DNA of 64,000 nt from Phytophthora sp. 'mugwort'. Its lineage: Eukaryota; Oomycota; Peronosporomycetes; Peronosporales; Peronosporaceae. The position numbers and the translations under genes are program-made. The notes beneath the pieces were generated by a model, which was given only the letters and a program-made list of their open reading frames with translations, was not told the DNA's origin and ran no database searches. Location of the stretch: positions 2,914,001 to 2,978,000 of the forward strand of contig JAUCEF010000001.1 in NCBI GenBank assembly GCA_033558025.1, read 5' to 3'. Each line of letters opens with the position of its first letter. Positions within the stretch are counted from its first letter, which is position 1. Positions 21,801 through 34,300 of the stretch are shown piece after piece.

Positions 21801-24800
21801 CCGGAAAATCGTGAACATGGACAGAGAAGCATTCAGCACCGACAGAAAAACGTCCTCTTGATCGGTACGCTCGAATGAGCCCAGGCCTTCGAAGTCCAAT
21901 ACGACAAGCAACACATCTTGCAGGATGCGTACAGTCATCCAGGCACCATCAGTGCAACGATTTCCAGCAATTGCAAACGATGAGCCGGTCAAATGATTCA
22001 GGAAGTAACTTTTCCCTGTTGATTGTTTTCCCATTGATGTGATCACGATGCATCGACCTCGCCAGGCGCAGAGCAAAGGGGACAAGAGCCCAAACCGAAT
22101 CGACTCGGCGATATCCGCTGCTCCCCAAGTGTGTAGCTCTTCTTCTGGCTCGACAGACTGATCCATCCCATCATGCAGCACTGTCAGTGCATTTCCCTCG
22201 GCGCGACAAATCTGAATGGGCAAGAAGGTGACGAGTATCTGGAAGAATAACTTCAAAGGTTTCGACTTCATACCAATGCTGGACAGTGAACGCTGTATGG
22301 ATAAATCTTTCGTCAAATCCAGTCCATGCAACGGTTTGTTCAGTGCCATTAGATCGCTCATCAGTAGCGACAGGAAATCGTGATAGGTCTCAAGAGCAGC
22401 ACCGACTTCCTCAACTCCCGGACAAGCGATAAGAATTGATACAGGCTGAGGGGCTACAGTGTCCAGCAAACCACGTACTGGGAACTTCTCGAAGACGTGG
22501 TAAAATGTATACATCCAGTGCTGCTTGCGCGGAAAATCTGTGTTGCTTGCTTCAGCTTCAGACGACTTAGCACCTCGAGTATCCGACTGCCGCATTCGGT
22601 ACGAGTCACTGCGCACAGTCACTCGGATACAAAAGACATACACTTTTTGTGCCAATGGATCAAGCACGAGCACTTTGTCGTCGACACATTGTACGCTCAG
22701 TCGGTCAGTAAGAAAGTTCACACCAAGAGGTAAAACGGGAAGGTGACGATGGTCATCGCGAGAAATACACTCCAACTCCCCTTCAAAGGCCCCATCATCG
22801 CTTGGTACACACGATACCAGTCCAAGAGCGAGATTGTCTGCTAGTTCCAGTAGTCGACTGCAAGCAGAAGTCGTTTCGACCCCATCGTGTACACTCATGA
22901 CATTGGACGTTTGGTCATTGTGAATGTCAATGCCTTGCGAACATCCGCTTGAGTCGGTCACGTAAACTGTACTATCCAGCAGTAAAAGATCCTTGAATGG
23001 CACTTCTGTTAACGTTGATCGCACCCCCAAATCGACCGTTTTCATGCGCTCCATTTTCTTAAACGAGTCGTCAAACTTGTAAATCGCCACAGAATCCACC
23101 GAGAGGAACGTCATGAGACGGTTGCGGGCATCATAATCACAAAGTGACGCAAATTTCCCAAATGTGCGAATGACCCTTTCATTTGCGCGTGATGGTCGAC
23201 GGGAATCTGAGCTCAGTGGGAAGTAAACAAACTTGACACACATGCGTTCTTTACCCGTACAAACCAGTAGTGCAGACTGGACCTTCACGGTAAACATGGC
23301 AACGTGATTTTCGTTCGGTGGTAGTAGAATTCGACCCAAAACCTCCTGCTGTCTAACACTTTTCGGATTCCCTACATCCAATTTGACAATATCCTGATAC
23401 ATAGAGGGCGGAGCATGCACTTCCTTGAGTCCTTCGCAACTTACAATTCCGCGACCACGGGGAAACGCATTCACAGTCAGCAGTAAACCGTCTTTGGCTA
23501 GTAAGAATTCGCAAAGCTCGTTAAGCTTGGCTTCTAGGATCAGCCTCTCACTGTCGAACCAAGCAGATCTGGCAAGTTTCTGCTTACTCTTCAGGTCCTT
23601 GAGTTTCACTTCGTTTGCCACCGCAAGAACACTTTCCACAGCTAACCACCATTTCGTGCGTAACTTACTCAACGGTTCTGATACTTTTTCCAGAAAAGAT
23701 TCCCATGAAGTCATTTGAGTCGCATTATTACCGACTTGACTTTTCATTTCGGAATTCCGTTTTCTCGCTTTCCGTTTGTTGATGGCTTTCAACACGTCTG
23801 AGCTTGTACTAGTAGCGCACATGTCTACAATCTCGCTCAAAACACCGTTGTCACCACAAGAGTAGAGCTCAAATAGCTTGACCTCAACTGCTTTTAAGCA
23901 ATTAGGCGTATCTAACTTCAATTGAATCTTCCGATCCATTTTCCACGAGCACGTGGCCTGAATCCACCCCCGAAATGACTCATAATCCGACAAGGCTGTG
24001 TCCAATGAAGTACCACAAGTTGAATCAGATGCCTCACCCGCACAGAGTCGGAATAATTCATCCGATAACTCATCCACCGTCGCTCTATGCTTTGTAATCT
24101 CCTCTTTTACCTCCTTAGCTGCCGCCTGGTATTCTTCTTGTTCTTTTTGCTCACGAGCCTCATGGGAAGCATTCATTTCATCCTCAGGCCACATCTCAAA
24201 CTCTTTCAATATGTTTTGACAGAGTTTAACCGATTTGACAACTCCTCGACTCAAATCAATCCGACAATGCTGAGATTCAGCTTTGAGCCACTCGGCAAAG
24301 GATAATTGCATATTTGAGTGAAAGATACGTCGAAATTGCTCTGTGCGGATGGCTGTCTTCATTGTTTTCGTATAAGCAATCGCTGGATAACTTCCTTTCA
24401 ACAAGCAAACATCAATAAAATCTTCAGGAAGTGACTTCAAGTCGACAGAGGCTAATGATACACACTCGGTACTATCGGGTTGATCCTCTTGCTTTTCAAT
24501 GTGGAAAGAGACCGAGTACGAAGATAACTCGTCGTCTTCCTGCTCATCCAAACTCGTCATATCCACTGCAATCTGTTCTACGTCGGATACTGAGGTGCAA
24601 CAGATGATATCGGGAGTCAATCCAGTTAGAAAGCGCAGTACAAATGCCGGTGTATCTCGAAGCCCTTGAGGTTGAAACAACTCGTCACGGATCCAGGAAA
24701 ATACGACCAAGCCAGCAACCTTTTCATCCTCATTGTCTTCACTCTCACTCATGGTTTTCACGCAGTAAATGCCTTCATTAGCGGCAGCGAGTGAAGCTAT

Positions 24801-25160
24801 CATCTCGGTCGAACATGCTTGCATGTCCACTAAAGCATCGAAAACTTGAGTTTGTTTACCGAAGACGCCCTTCAACTTGACGTTACCAGGACATGATGTT
24901 TCAAAGAGCTCAAACCGGAGAAAGCGAGCAAAGTCCTCGTCAAACTCCCGCGCGTGCAGAACGTCAAAGTCAAAGTCTTTGGGGTTTACCGACGACATCA
25001 TTCCAAAGCTGCGACACAATCGCATCACTTCCAACTCGTCCAGGACCGGTTTGACAACTTCCATCTCGCATTGGGTCTCTCGAACCAGTTTCAGCAAGCG
25101 AAAGAGACCCATTCCACCCGCGAATTTGCCCTCCCTGTCTGCGTCTGTGCTCGTTTCCAT
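18852..25160 (-). CDS. giant VLIG-like GTPase with Cys-rich repeats and vWA domain
   Basis: A single open frame of 2102 codons. Residues ~1-950 are mostly unassigned, with a charged coiled coil around 325-375 (EQKEQEEYQAAAKEVKEE). A GTPase domain begins near 1030: P-loop GKQSTGKS (1044-1051), RCTDGAW shortly after, and Walker B-like LDFEGLG with Asp1089. This layout is that of large inducible (VLIG/GVIN) or related dynamin-like GTPases. Residues ~1440-1850 hold dozens of Cys and His in repeated modules (CGADCSLLGASNCGGIC, then GHEGDHRC), recalling NF-X1-type zinc repeats. Residues ~1915-2090 form a vWA domain with an intact MIDAS DCSGS (1921-1925) and FFTDGRP. The domain order is visible; the function is unknown. 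Host GTPases of this type act in stress or cell-autonomous defence in animals, which need not hold here. Confidence 0.85.
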   Translation of the reverse strand: METSTDADREGKFAGGMGLFRLLKLVRETQCEMEVVKPVLDELEVMRLCRSFGMMSSVNPKDFDFDVLHAREFDEDFARFLRFELFETSCPGNVKLKGVFGKQTQVFDALVDMQACSTEMIASLAAANEGIYCVKTMSESEDNEDEKVAGLVVFSWIRDELFQPQGLRDTPAFVLRFLTGLTPDIICCTSVSDVEQIAVDMTSLDEQEDDELSSYSVSFHIEKQEDQPDSTECVSLASVDLKSLPEDFIDVCLLKGSYPAIAYTKTMKTAIRTEQFRRIFHSNMQLSFAEWLKAESQHCRIDLSRGVVKSVKLCQNILKEFEMWPEDEMNASHEAREQKEQEEYQAAAKEVKEEITKHRATVDELSDELFRLCAGEASDSTCGTSLDTALSDYESFRGWIQATCSWKMDRKIQLKLDTPNCLKAVEVKLFELYSCGDNGVLSEIVDMCATSTSSDVLKAINKRKARKRNSEMKSQVGNNATQMTSWESFLEKVSEPLSKLRTKWWLAVESVLAVANEVKLKDLKSKQKLARSAWFDSERLILEAKLNELCEFLLAKDGLLLTVNAFPRGRGIVSCEGLKEVHAPPSMYQDIVKLDVGNPKSVRQQEVLGRILLPPNENHVAMFTVKVQSALLVCTGKERMCVKFVYFPLSSDSRRPSRANERVIRTFGKFASLCDYDARNRLMTFLSVDSVAIYKFDDSFKKMERMKTVDLGVRSTLTEVPFKDLLLLDSTVYVTDSSGCSQGIDIHNDQTSNVMSVHDGVETTSACSRLLELADNLALGLVSCVPSDDGAFEGELECISRDDHRHLPVLPLGVNFLTDRLSVQCVDDKVLVLDPLAQKVYVFCIRVTVRSDSYRMRQSDTRGAKSSEAEASNTDFPRKQHWMYTFYHVFEKFPVRGLLDTVAPQPVSILIACPGVEEVGAALETYHDFLSLLMSDLMALNKPLHGLDLTKDLSIQRSLSSIGMKSKPLKLFFQILVTFLPIQICRAEGNALTVLHDGMDQSVEPEEELHTWGAADIAESIRFGLLSPLLCAWRGRCIVITSMGKQSTGKSYFLNHLTGSSFAIAGNRCTDGAWMTVRILQDVLLVVLDFEGLGSFERTDQEDVFLSVLNASLSMFTIFRMEMRFDKDIDGLFTKFQKGINLLKNDERLFQGTLYMSVKDVNPNDRHEVLSEFQRKFQKLLTANREKNFLTEMYSGKLGINCSPPLGTLGYYDSLRHARQLIEKLVKEQDSLRGFKSGGSFHDCIRLVLAKISILDWTAVDESSQRLEMNELHRKLPGAIRTGCLIPLDAQMKKENLPRSLKDPLLHDERAMDMLDLEQLSRDYPEFSESWAIVDGEVSLDGMNDEDVDFGPSVCCHTQIGTNGAHLTLLNLFQRYLALTSKGPLEKIVDKDYANFDALLSFLVCRRKTKVILWVKQFLGTERFLDEWDQLEQMYIVPFDALFKRCLHCCSQCQLQCMRSSCHSFDEEHDCGMSHLCRGLCEYCMRKYQSGQEMPRCVGKAGHEGKCDCAKGDHTCGADCSLLGASNCGGICVLIGGHEGDHRCSVKLHACGAACSATNCSGKCVLNQEHEHTVHKCAETQCKHFCEMESCCKERCSTVNHFHDQPELRMKFAEENGQFVGGEAVLLTPNSGRIIHLCNSRHTCNATCEAEGICTKSVQVSTRKFSGACDTFDFELKQMIGVRNKCAVIIERGKTDHDGVAHSCVKLLPNGTKSVHGCGVKCTACEYYCDKYVGHEGEHSAAHGNMRNMHFVAEENGVIAWEGRKYTGGEKGVAEMCNMYCSSAGRGHVHYLKCDNETSSACVYTGLQDQRRHCQTELKPRPKHEVDEVLHDKYWKTIGWEDPCRSAAERALFAKCPYLCDAAEHNQEGKTLSYCDLDAWHAPATTPAVAERRGFSYISGHRFACSHLSTSGKVHHVFVLDCSGSMRGKPWQMLTSGVRGYLESRLTSGATQDIVSAVTFGKRGIIEYERVPIHSARSRCINFHGGGTFYSNGLSQANAIFSRSNLSVYKPVMIFFTDGRPADRKKGPALAVDVRQRYAKFGLRTFVVGYGRASEMGLADLAEKLGGSVHEALTTADLGESFQSISLSLGARAGLLHTTTAA

Positions 25161-25331
25161 CTATCTCTCACCTATGTCCAAGGCCTCGAATTGAATTCTG
25201 GCAACCCAACGGCTAACACACTTTCCGTGTAATCTAACGGGAACCTTCCGCTCGACAAAAAGAACAGAAAGAAAGGAATGGACTCTTTGTCAAAACACAT
25301 CACACATATCATCAATCTATCACAAAACTAT

Positions 25332-28300
25332 CTACAAAATTGAATCTTCAGCGAGCCAAAGTCGAAGTTGGTGGCTCAAATGCCGCCTTTGGCGCGGTGG
25401 GAGTCGGAATCGCAGCCATTCTGCACTCGCTGCTGTCTTAATGCCTAAATCAAACACGGTAGGCTCCTTAAGACTTTCTTCAACGGCCTCAATCGATTCC
25501 AACGACGTTCGAGCCAACACGGCTTGGTTTTGGGCCCCACTCACCCCCACGACATACACAGACGCAGTCGAACACACAACAGTCACTTGAATGCGACGAA
25601 GTGTAGCGTCACTTGGCAGCAAAAGGTCTCGAATCGATTCATTTTCTGAAGCTTCCAACTGTTTTTCTGAAATATCGGGGCCAGGTTCGTGCTCAGAAAT
25701 GAGCAGAGTGTTCCCTTCTGGAAGTATCCAAATGCCATGCGCGAAGATTAAACTACTGCCAATTGCATCTGGTAGTACTTTCAACTTGTAACGTAGGAGT
25801 TCATTGGGACGGGCATCAAAAAGCGAAACCGAGTCGTCAAATGGGGTCCGACTGCCTCCCATTCCGTTAAGGAGTCCATCCGATGCCAATGATACTAACG
25901 ACGCAACGCCACCCATCGGTCGGGCGACAATACCCACGAGCCCCATGCCAACACCACTTACCACGTTTCGAATTCCAGTATCGAGTCCTTGCATCTGACG
26001 CTCCTTGTAAACTGCCATTGGAGTAGTAATTACTCCAGCTGCTGCACCAACAACGCTCGATCCTAAAGACCCGAGACCATCTGCAAGTGCTGATGATAAC
26101 TGCGTTGGACGCGTGTAGTGACGTTTGCGTAGCTCATCTGATGGCAGCGTCAGTTGATCCATTGTCCGTGAAATTGAATACGAGAACCCAGACACGGAAG
26201 TGAGAGTTGCTGCCGTGGCATGGCCCAAAAAGGAGGCAACACCGCCCATTACGCCCTTCGTGAGCACCCACGGACTGTAGCCATTTCGAGACGCTGCTAG
26301 AGGAATTTCAACCAAATCTCGAACGCCTTGACTGAAGCTACGAAGAAAACCTCTGCATAGCAATATTACAAGGGGAAGTTTGTCAGTTCCAACTCGAAAA
26401 TACCAAATGAAAAATACTTCAGTGCACTTACGCTGGGTTGCCAATAATGTTTAGTGACATTAGTAGCATCGGAGAGCGGACAATCGTGTCGGCCACGTAA
26501 TCTGCTGCCAAATCCTTGTACAACTGGTCGGGGAATGAAAAGACCTCGTGCATTTCAGTCGATCCAAAGTGCAACGGTGTACCATCAAAACTGTTTAGTA
26601 CAGGAATGGAGACACGTGCCGTGATAGTCACTTGGAGATTGCTAATTCCCAACCGCTCGATGTATACTTTACGTTGCTTCGATCTCACTGCAGCTTCGTA
26701 CGCATCCAAACTCCAAGTCTCACTGCAAAGTGGTGATATCATCTGATTTCCCTCTTCAATCATCCTTCTCAAAGCAATATCCCCTTCTAATGCATCAAGT
26801 ATGGGTCTCACAAAAGCGTTCACGTATGACAAAATATCGTCTTCCACCTAACAGATTAACAAAACATGTCAGTCAAAACATCATAAGCACAGCGACAAGA
26901 GTTGATCGTACCTGGAGGACAGCTGGGGATAGCTTGAGTTCAATACTGTGGAAGTAAGACGGAATGCCAATCGGGTCCCATGTATCTGCATAGATAACTC
27001 TGGCAATTAGACTTGCATTCTCAGCACTGGGCACTTGTTTGTCAAGTAACTTTTCCATCAAACTCGCCAGTCTCTCGTGTTTCGTTACACGGTCAAACTG
27101 TAGCAAGTTCTTGGACGTATGCGTTTCCGGGAAGTAAAGTATCACTGGGAAGTTGCACATCTGGAGGAAATGCCCCACTTCAATATCTTCCACTGCAATG
27201 AAAAGAGTCGTGTAGGATCGAATGTGCGATAAATAACCTAAGTGTGTACTGTGACGAGAAGCTTCTGGTGGGTCTGGAGCCGTGGCAAACACAATTGACA
27301 TAGCGTTGCAAGTCGCCCGAAGAATTTCGGGATACATAATCATCCCCCTTGTATCTCGCAGAGGATCGTGCTCATCACAAAAATGAAGAGAAAATTCCTC
27401 GATAACCACACCAACTTTCAAGAAGACTGGCGCAATTTGTTCTGGTTTCATTGGAGATGCCATGGAAGGCAAGATCAATGAGGGCGTTGAGTGTGTCGGA
27501 TTACCACGAGTCGGGTCCTCTAGGCAAGTGATAGATATCAACCAGGATCCTGCCCGATAGAAGCACATGACTAAGAAAGTGGGTCCTGAGTTGGCACTTG
27601 CGCTTCTTTCCTCATTGGGGAACGACGCGAACTGAATCCCACCAACTTGCCAAAGCGCATTCGACCATCCGTACTCTGGTGCTCCAATCTGGAAACGTAT
27701 GCGCTCATTGGTTGTTGTATCTGGCATCTCGACCTTCTCGAGTGACTGGGATGAAGCCTCTAACCAATCATTCAGTAACTTGCTCTCTAAAGGAAGCTCC
27801 GTGTTGTCGGTATCAGTGGTTTCTGCTACGATTGATCCACGATGTTTCGTAGAAACCTAACAGCACAGACATCAATTAGCACCCATTAAGAGCATACAAC
27901 ATTGACAAATCACATCATACCTGCAGCCCCCAATCGTACTCGAGATAAAAGTCTGCTCCGACACCCTCTGGCTCGGATGGGAATGACACGTTTCGGAAGC
28001 CTAACATGCCTTGCCACTGGTTGTGGATGATCACGGGTGGCTGATGGTCCACAAAGAAGAGAATGTGGATAGATTTTCCTTCTTGAGTCATGGTATATGT
28101 TAGCATCTTATGCCGGAAGCCACGGTGGCGAATCAGTAAGCGTCTGCGGTGCGTCGTCGTAGAGGAAGCTGGGTATAGACCTTCTGGAGTGTTGGTTGGT
28201 GCCGTAGACGATGCCAGAGGCTCTGTGATTTTCAAATTGCCGTCTGAATTGAGCAAGAGAGGGATTTTAGGGAGTAGCACCGCTATCTCGTCACTCCACT

Positions 28301-31300
28301 CGTATCCATTTTCCACTAAACTCACGCGGAAGGAGCACGATAGTCTTGCCACCAAAGCTTGTTTCGCCGTATTCGACACGTCTTGACTTGGACGACGCGA
28401 CAACTTTGAACTCAACCACGATGATACATCCGCTGTAATGCTTCGCTTCTTTGCTTCTTTATGTAGACACACAGGGACATTCCACCCCGCATTGTTACCC
28501 GAGATCAACTGGTAAAATCAAATGATTCAACGATATAAAAGCAGCTTGTCAGTCTCGCATCTACTAGCGTCCTCACACCTCGAATAAAACGTACCGATGG
28601 TTCATCGTTTTCAAGTGCATTTCCTCGCCCATCTGTGGGAACACATTTCAGATCGAAAGTCTAATTGATACAAAGATAAGTTAGTTTTCATGGGCAATGC
28701 ACAGAAATGAACGATCGTAAGCACATCTTACCGTTGAGTTGATGACCACAACTTGTGGACGTATGGTCAACTTCAGGTACCCATCGGAGTTCACCAACTC
28801 GATACAATACGCACTTGCTAAGCTCTTCGGCCCTGCCCTCTCGGGTGGTACAATAATGGGTTTGGTATCGCCTTTCACATTGAGTGAAACTTCTGGAGAC
28901 CACTCGATTTGGTCCGAGCCGCTGCTTGAGTCTTGAATTATTGCAATTGCAACCATCAGACGGTCACTGATCACTGCGAAGCCAATGGACTGTTCGACGC
29001 ATGGACCAAATTTCTCTATAACTCCTCCTTGGTTTCCGAGCGGGCTGCCAATTTGTACATTCAGCTCGTTTGGTGTCATATTGGCAACGCTAAGAATCCG
29101 TTCAATTCTGATTCGGAGCATCGGTCGACGATCCTTGCAAGAGCTCAAGACCACAACTTTGCAACCCTCGAAGACGAAAATCTGCTCCTTTGAATCTTCT
29201 ACAGAGTTGCATTGCAGTATAAATTCAAGTGGCTTCGAGGAGGGTTTCGCACTATTGGAGCCTTGATCATACTGCACTTGAACAGCCACCGGTTCAAACG
29301 GATTAATTGTCGACATACACTTTTCACATGAGGGGGCAAGTTTAAGGTGGACGATTGTGGCCTAACCAGCAGCAAAACAATACACAAACATGTCAATATA
29401 TGCACCCATGGAAGGAACCCATTACGTTGTAAATCTTACCTTCTGTGAGAAGCTGAGCGTGACTGGGATATCCATAATATTCTCCACACTGATCGCCGGC
29501 CACAACGACATTTCCATCCACGTGTACCGTCGGGATATCTGGGGTTGCAATGGGTCAAAGTCTGTTGGAAGTATTGTCTTGCACTGTACACGAACAACCT
29601 TTGCCCAGGCGTAATGAATAGATTCATCAGGATTTCCATGGTGGAGAGTAGTGAAGTTGCATTGCGCTTTCTTTAAGCCATCCGCTTGATCGTCACTCAT
29701 TTTTACAAGGTCAAACTCGTCAGGGATTCTTCCTTGTGTTTCCACATGACACCAAGCACCATTATCGATACCAAATCCAAGTGTTGACACGGATTCCACC
29801 ATGATACGGGCGACACTATCATCGCCTGTTGCTGAGATAGCAAGAGTACATGCGGATTTGTCCACTGAAATACAGTTGGAATGGTGGGAAGTGCTCCTCT
29901 GAACAGTAATAGCCTCTTGGTATAATTCGTCGGATCTTGCACAATAATGTTCAGCAACGTCCTTGTTCACTTTGATCCGCACAGGAAAGTCGCAGTAATT
30001 ATGGACAATCAGTGACGAGCGCAGCGTGACGATGGTCTTTAACCCGCATAACTCGACGCAAAGCCACACGAAGCCGTGACCACCAAAGTATCGACCAGTG
30101 ACGCAATTTTCCTTGATCCTGCATGGATCACACCAGCGTGGGTCTTCCTGTCCTGCTTCACTTTGCCTCTTGGTGACGAGCCCTTGTTTCTGGCGCGGAT
30201 CATCCACTGCAAAACGAAGTTGATAATACGGGCTACTTGCCAGCGAGAGCCAACTGTACGCCGCACAAGCACCTGCAGGTAGAAGCAAACACTCGGACGT
30301 TCCTTCTTGTCGATACCAAACATCCACACCAGTCTCGTTGACGATCTTTAGGCGCATACTGGACAATTTCTCGTCTGGATTTGCTGTATTCCATTTCGGA
30401 TCCGCTTGCAGAAGCCTCGGGATCGCACATAGCACAAGCATCGACGTCTGGTTCAGGTACACGGAGACGGGGCCAATCAGTGTCGAAATCTCCATTCCTT
30501 TCGAGGAAATTGCAACCATCGCGTCAATTGTTGTCCGAGGGATAACTGATACTGTCAGTAGTTGAACCATATTGTCAAGATACACTTGCACGGCTGAAGA
30601 TACTCGAACATTCAGTGATCTTGAGTGAGTGCTACCAGAAACTGCACACGAGATCTCCGTGTCATTGAGCTCAGTGGTAATAATGTCGTGGGAGTCGTTC
30701 TCAGAGCCCATGTGACATACAGAGAACTTAACTTGTGGAAGTGTGATACTCGAAACGACACGCTGGTAGGCAGCGCAGGTCAACACCGAATGAACCTGAA
30801 GTGAGGAAGCAAGTAACGCGTTTATCACGAGCCGCTTCTGCTTATTCTAAGACATACACACGGCAGTTAGTAGTTAATTGTTTGCTCCACACAAAAAACA
30901 GTTGACATCATCACACTTTCTTTTATACTGGACGTACCTCGGACTCTAGTCCACTCTGTAGTGGAACTTTCCACCTTAACTCCCAGTTATCGGACGGGAC
31001 TTTGTTATCAAGAGAGAAGGTTCTTGTTCGGGCGCCAAACTCCAGCAACTTGGCTCGATATCGAATTTCGTCCATGTCATCGTCAAACCATTGACTCATC
31101 AACTCTCCGAAACTTCCTGGTTCATAAGCATCTTCCAACTCATGAGAACTCACTTGGGCACGTTCCCATGGGACGTAGAATTCGCAGATAACGATATAAC
31201 ATGAGGTCTTGGTATCCCAACATCTCAATTGACAGAGAATATCACAAAGCCGACTCGTGTCCCCTTCTTGATCCTCATCCCAGTTCCATAAAGGCCAGCC

Positions 31301-34300
31301 ACTTGGGACTCCAGTGGGAGGAATAGGCACAGGGTTTGCTACAATTTGACAGATTCTGCGTGGAATATGGTAACACCAGCGCATTCCCATCCAACTCTGT
31401 GTCTTGTTACCTAGACCCGTGTAGGAAGTCTGTTGCGCATGCTCTTCCATGCTCCATGGTTCGTTACAGTCTTCGAGATACGCTGCCACGTCAGCTAACT
31501 CAATATCGAATTCGTTCGGGTCAAGTTGAATCTGAACCTGATCCTTCGTACCAGCCACCCGGGAAGAGCCACTTTGCGTCTCAATCAAGAGAGTTTCTGT
31601 AAACACGAGCTCACCAGGCGAAGGGCGACGACTTTCTGCCATTCGCCTTAAATTTTTAAAATCATCACTTAATGATCTCTCGAGGTTACTTGATACTGAA
31701 CTCCATTCGATGGTCGTCTGATCCGCATAGCGATTACCAGGAGCGTCTTCAGTTGATTGGTCAAGTCGTGTGTCATTACTACCAGCACACGCAGCCAAGA
31801 GTGACTGGATGGCGCTCAAAGAAAAAGAAGAAAGCTTCACACAGAGCGCATTCACCTCCGCGTGAATGCTGGTCTGTGCCATGTCCGTGTACAATAAACA
31901 GATGTCCGCTTCCCCTGTAGCAATTCGCTCAAGCATTTCATGTTGATCTCCCGTCACTCGAATGCTGCAGTCGTACAATAAACGCTGGGCTTCCGACACC
32001 ACATTAATGTACTTTGAAAATTGCTGCCAGGTGCTGGAAGTGTGTATAGGGACTGGACCGACTGAACTGGTTTGGAAATGAACCTCTAAAGATGGCAACT
32101 TGTCGGACGTATTGACACGAAACTTGTCAATATTCAGCATCATTTCCAACGTCGGAATAGCGACAAAGCGAGTGATGTCGTTGACAGTCGGACCATCGGT
32201 GCGTAGTGATTGCTGAGCCATCTCATCAGTTCCAAGCCCGATGCTCGCAAAAAGCTGCCCCGACGTCATCCAAACACCAGATTTTCTCTTGGAGATTGCA
32301 TTTTGTCTCCAGTACGACATGATACTTGGAGCTACCAGTACTTTGATATTCCATCTCTGTTGGAAAACGAAGGGCTTGCGATTCATGAATTGATCGACAT
32401 TCTCCATAGTTTTCTGCTCGTACGACGCTGAGAATAAAAAAGCTGGTGCTGTACGAGCAAATCGAGTTAAAGATTGGAGAAAGTGGTGCGATACGTGAAG
32501 TTGATAGGCTTGCACGTCGAGGAAAAGCGTCCCCTCCGATCGATCTCCAAAGCTCCACCGTGCAGCAATCAGCTTTTCCGGATAATTCTCCACAGCTAAT
32601 TGCCACAAACTTGGGTCCGCATTCGCCCCTACAATCACTTCTTCCCTCGCGACGGTCTCGTGTGTCAGCTTGTCATTGATACGATGACCCACCACGAGAT
32701 TCTGAATCGAAGCACTGCCGGACAGAGTCGAAGCGTTGTGCAAAAGGACGATGGCTCCGACTCGAAGATGTGTCGATGTGTTTATCTCCAACGCATTAAT
32801 CTCAATCCCATCGCAAGAAAACGTCACTTGTCTCTGGTCTGTGCATTTGAGAACTGCCACTGTCTGCGATTTCGCCAAATGAACTGGTGTTAACTTTATC
32901 TGTGATGAGGGAGTCGCGATAGATCGCCGTAAAGCGCCTAGGCCTTGAATTATCCCCGCACTTCGCTCAACCACCACGTCAAACGACGGTTTATGCAGAT
33001 CGAGTCGCAACTTGGTCAAGGCGATACTAGCACAAGTTTTCACGTCTGTCTCACTGCCTTCACTGCTATGAACGGGTTCCTCTTCAATGCTGCACGTCAC
33101 ATTGAGCGGCGACCAGCACGTCTCTGTATCCCTGAAACGGGCTGAACATCTCGCTACAGACCCAATATGCTCTTCAAATGGTCCTACTACTTCTAGAACA
33201 TTGTTAAGAGTAGGTCTCCTTTGATTAAATTCCAATTTGGCAACAAATCCAGAAATTTTGCCGACTCGGCACCCAATTCGAAGTTGCGACTGACCAAATC
33301 GTTGTGCTTGAACGGTAGGACGTCTCGGAAGGACCCTAGAATTGAAGGGAGGATATCCTAATCCATCCAATGAAATGTCACTTCGCATCGCAGAAGCCAT
33401 CGACAAGGATTCAAACACCACAACAACGTTTCCTGGTACAGATTCCACTGGTCGTTCTGATAGAATCATATCCGCTAAGCTTTCGTTGGGGAAGAGCAGA
33501 CGAACTTGGCCAAGCAAAAGTGACACCTCGACATCCGATAAAGATACTCGTGACATTGTGTTGGGAGCGTCCTGAGTCCTCGTCCTGGAGTCGTCTGCTT
33601 TGCCAGCTCCAGTTGTGCCATGTAGACTGGAAGAGAACTTCATAGACCCTCTACCACGCACGTCCATTACTGAAGCAAGACAGTATAGACTTAAAGTAGT
33701 GACAGCAATATCCACAGTCTCCATAGATCCCGCTAGGACATGGTGAAATAGTCCAGCTTCGTTGTAATTGCGGTAGAACCCAGACAACAGTGGAAAGGAG
33801 TGAACAGTCTTTGCCACGGCAGGATCATTGCGGGTTACAACCAAAGGAATTTCTGCGGTGAACTGGTTTCTAGTGGATTGGCTTTGATGCCACTTGACAC
33901 GTTGTTCCTGATAAGCTTTGGCGATGCTGCTTGTTAAATGCCACGATAGCATAGCAGATGGAAGAGATGGATCGAGCTTGTTGACATTTGCAACGCGCAG
34001 GGTTCTCGATAAACATTTCAGATCAGGCAAATCCAGACAGACCAAAATGCCCATAAATGCATGCTCCGGTAAACGTGAGAAATCGCCAAACTCACTACGA
34101 ACGTCTCGCCTTGGGTTGTGAAGTCTCTCCACTATTTGAATATCACCAACGGATACTTGAAGATCTGTGAAGCCATTGGACTGGAGGTGGTTCTTCGTGG
34201 GGTGGTGATTGCCAATCCGTGCAGCTACACCAATGTTCAACACTTTGCCGTCCACACTTGCTCGAATCTGTCGCTTTCGGTCGTTTGAGCGGTGAGTGAC

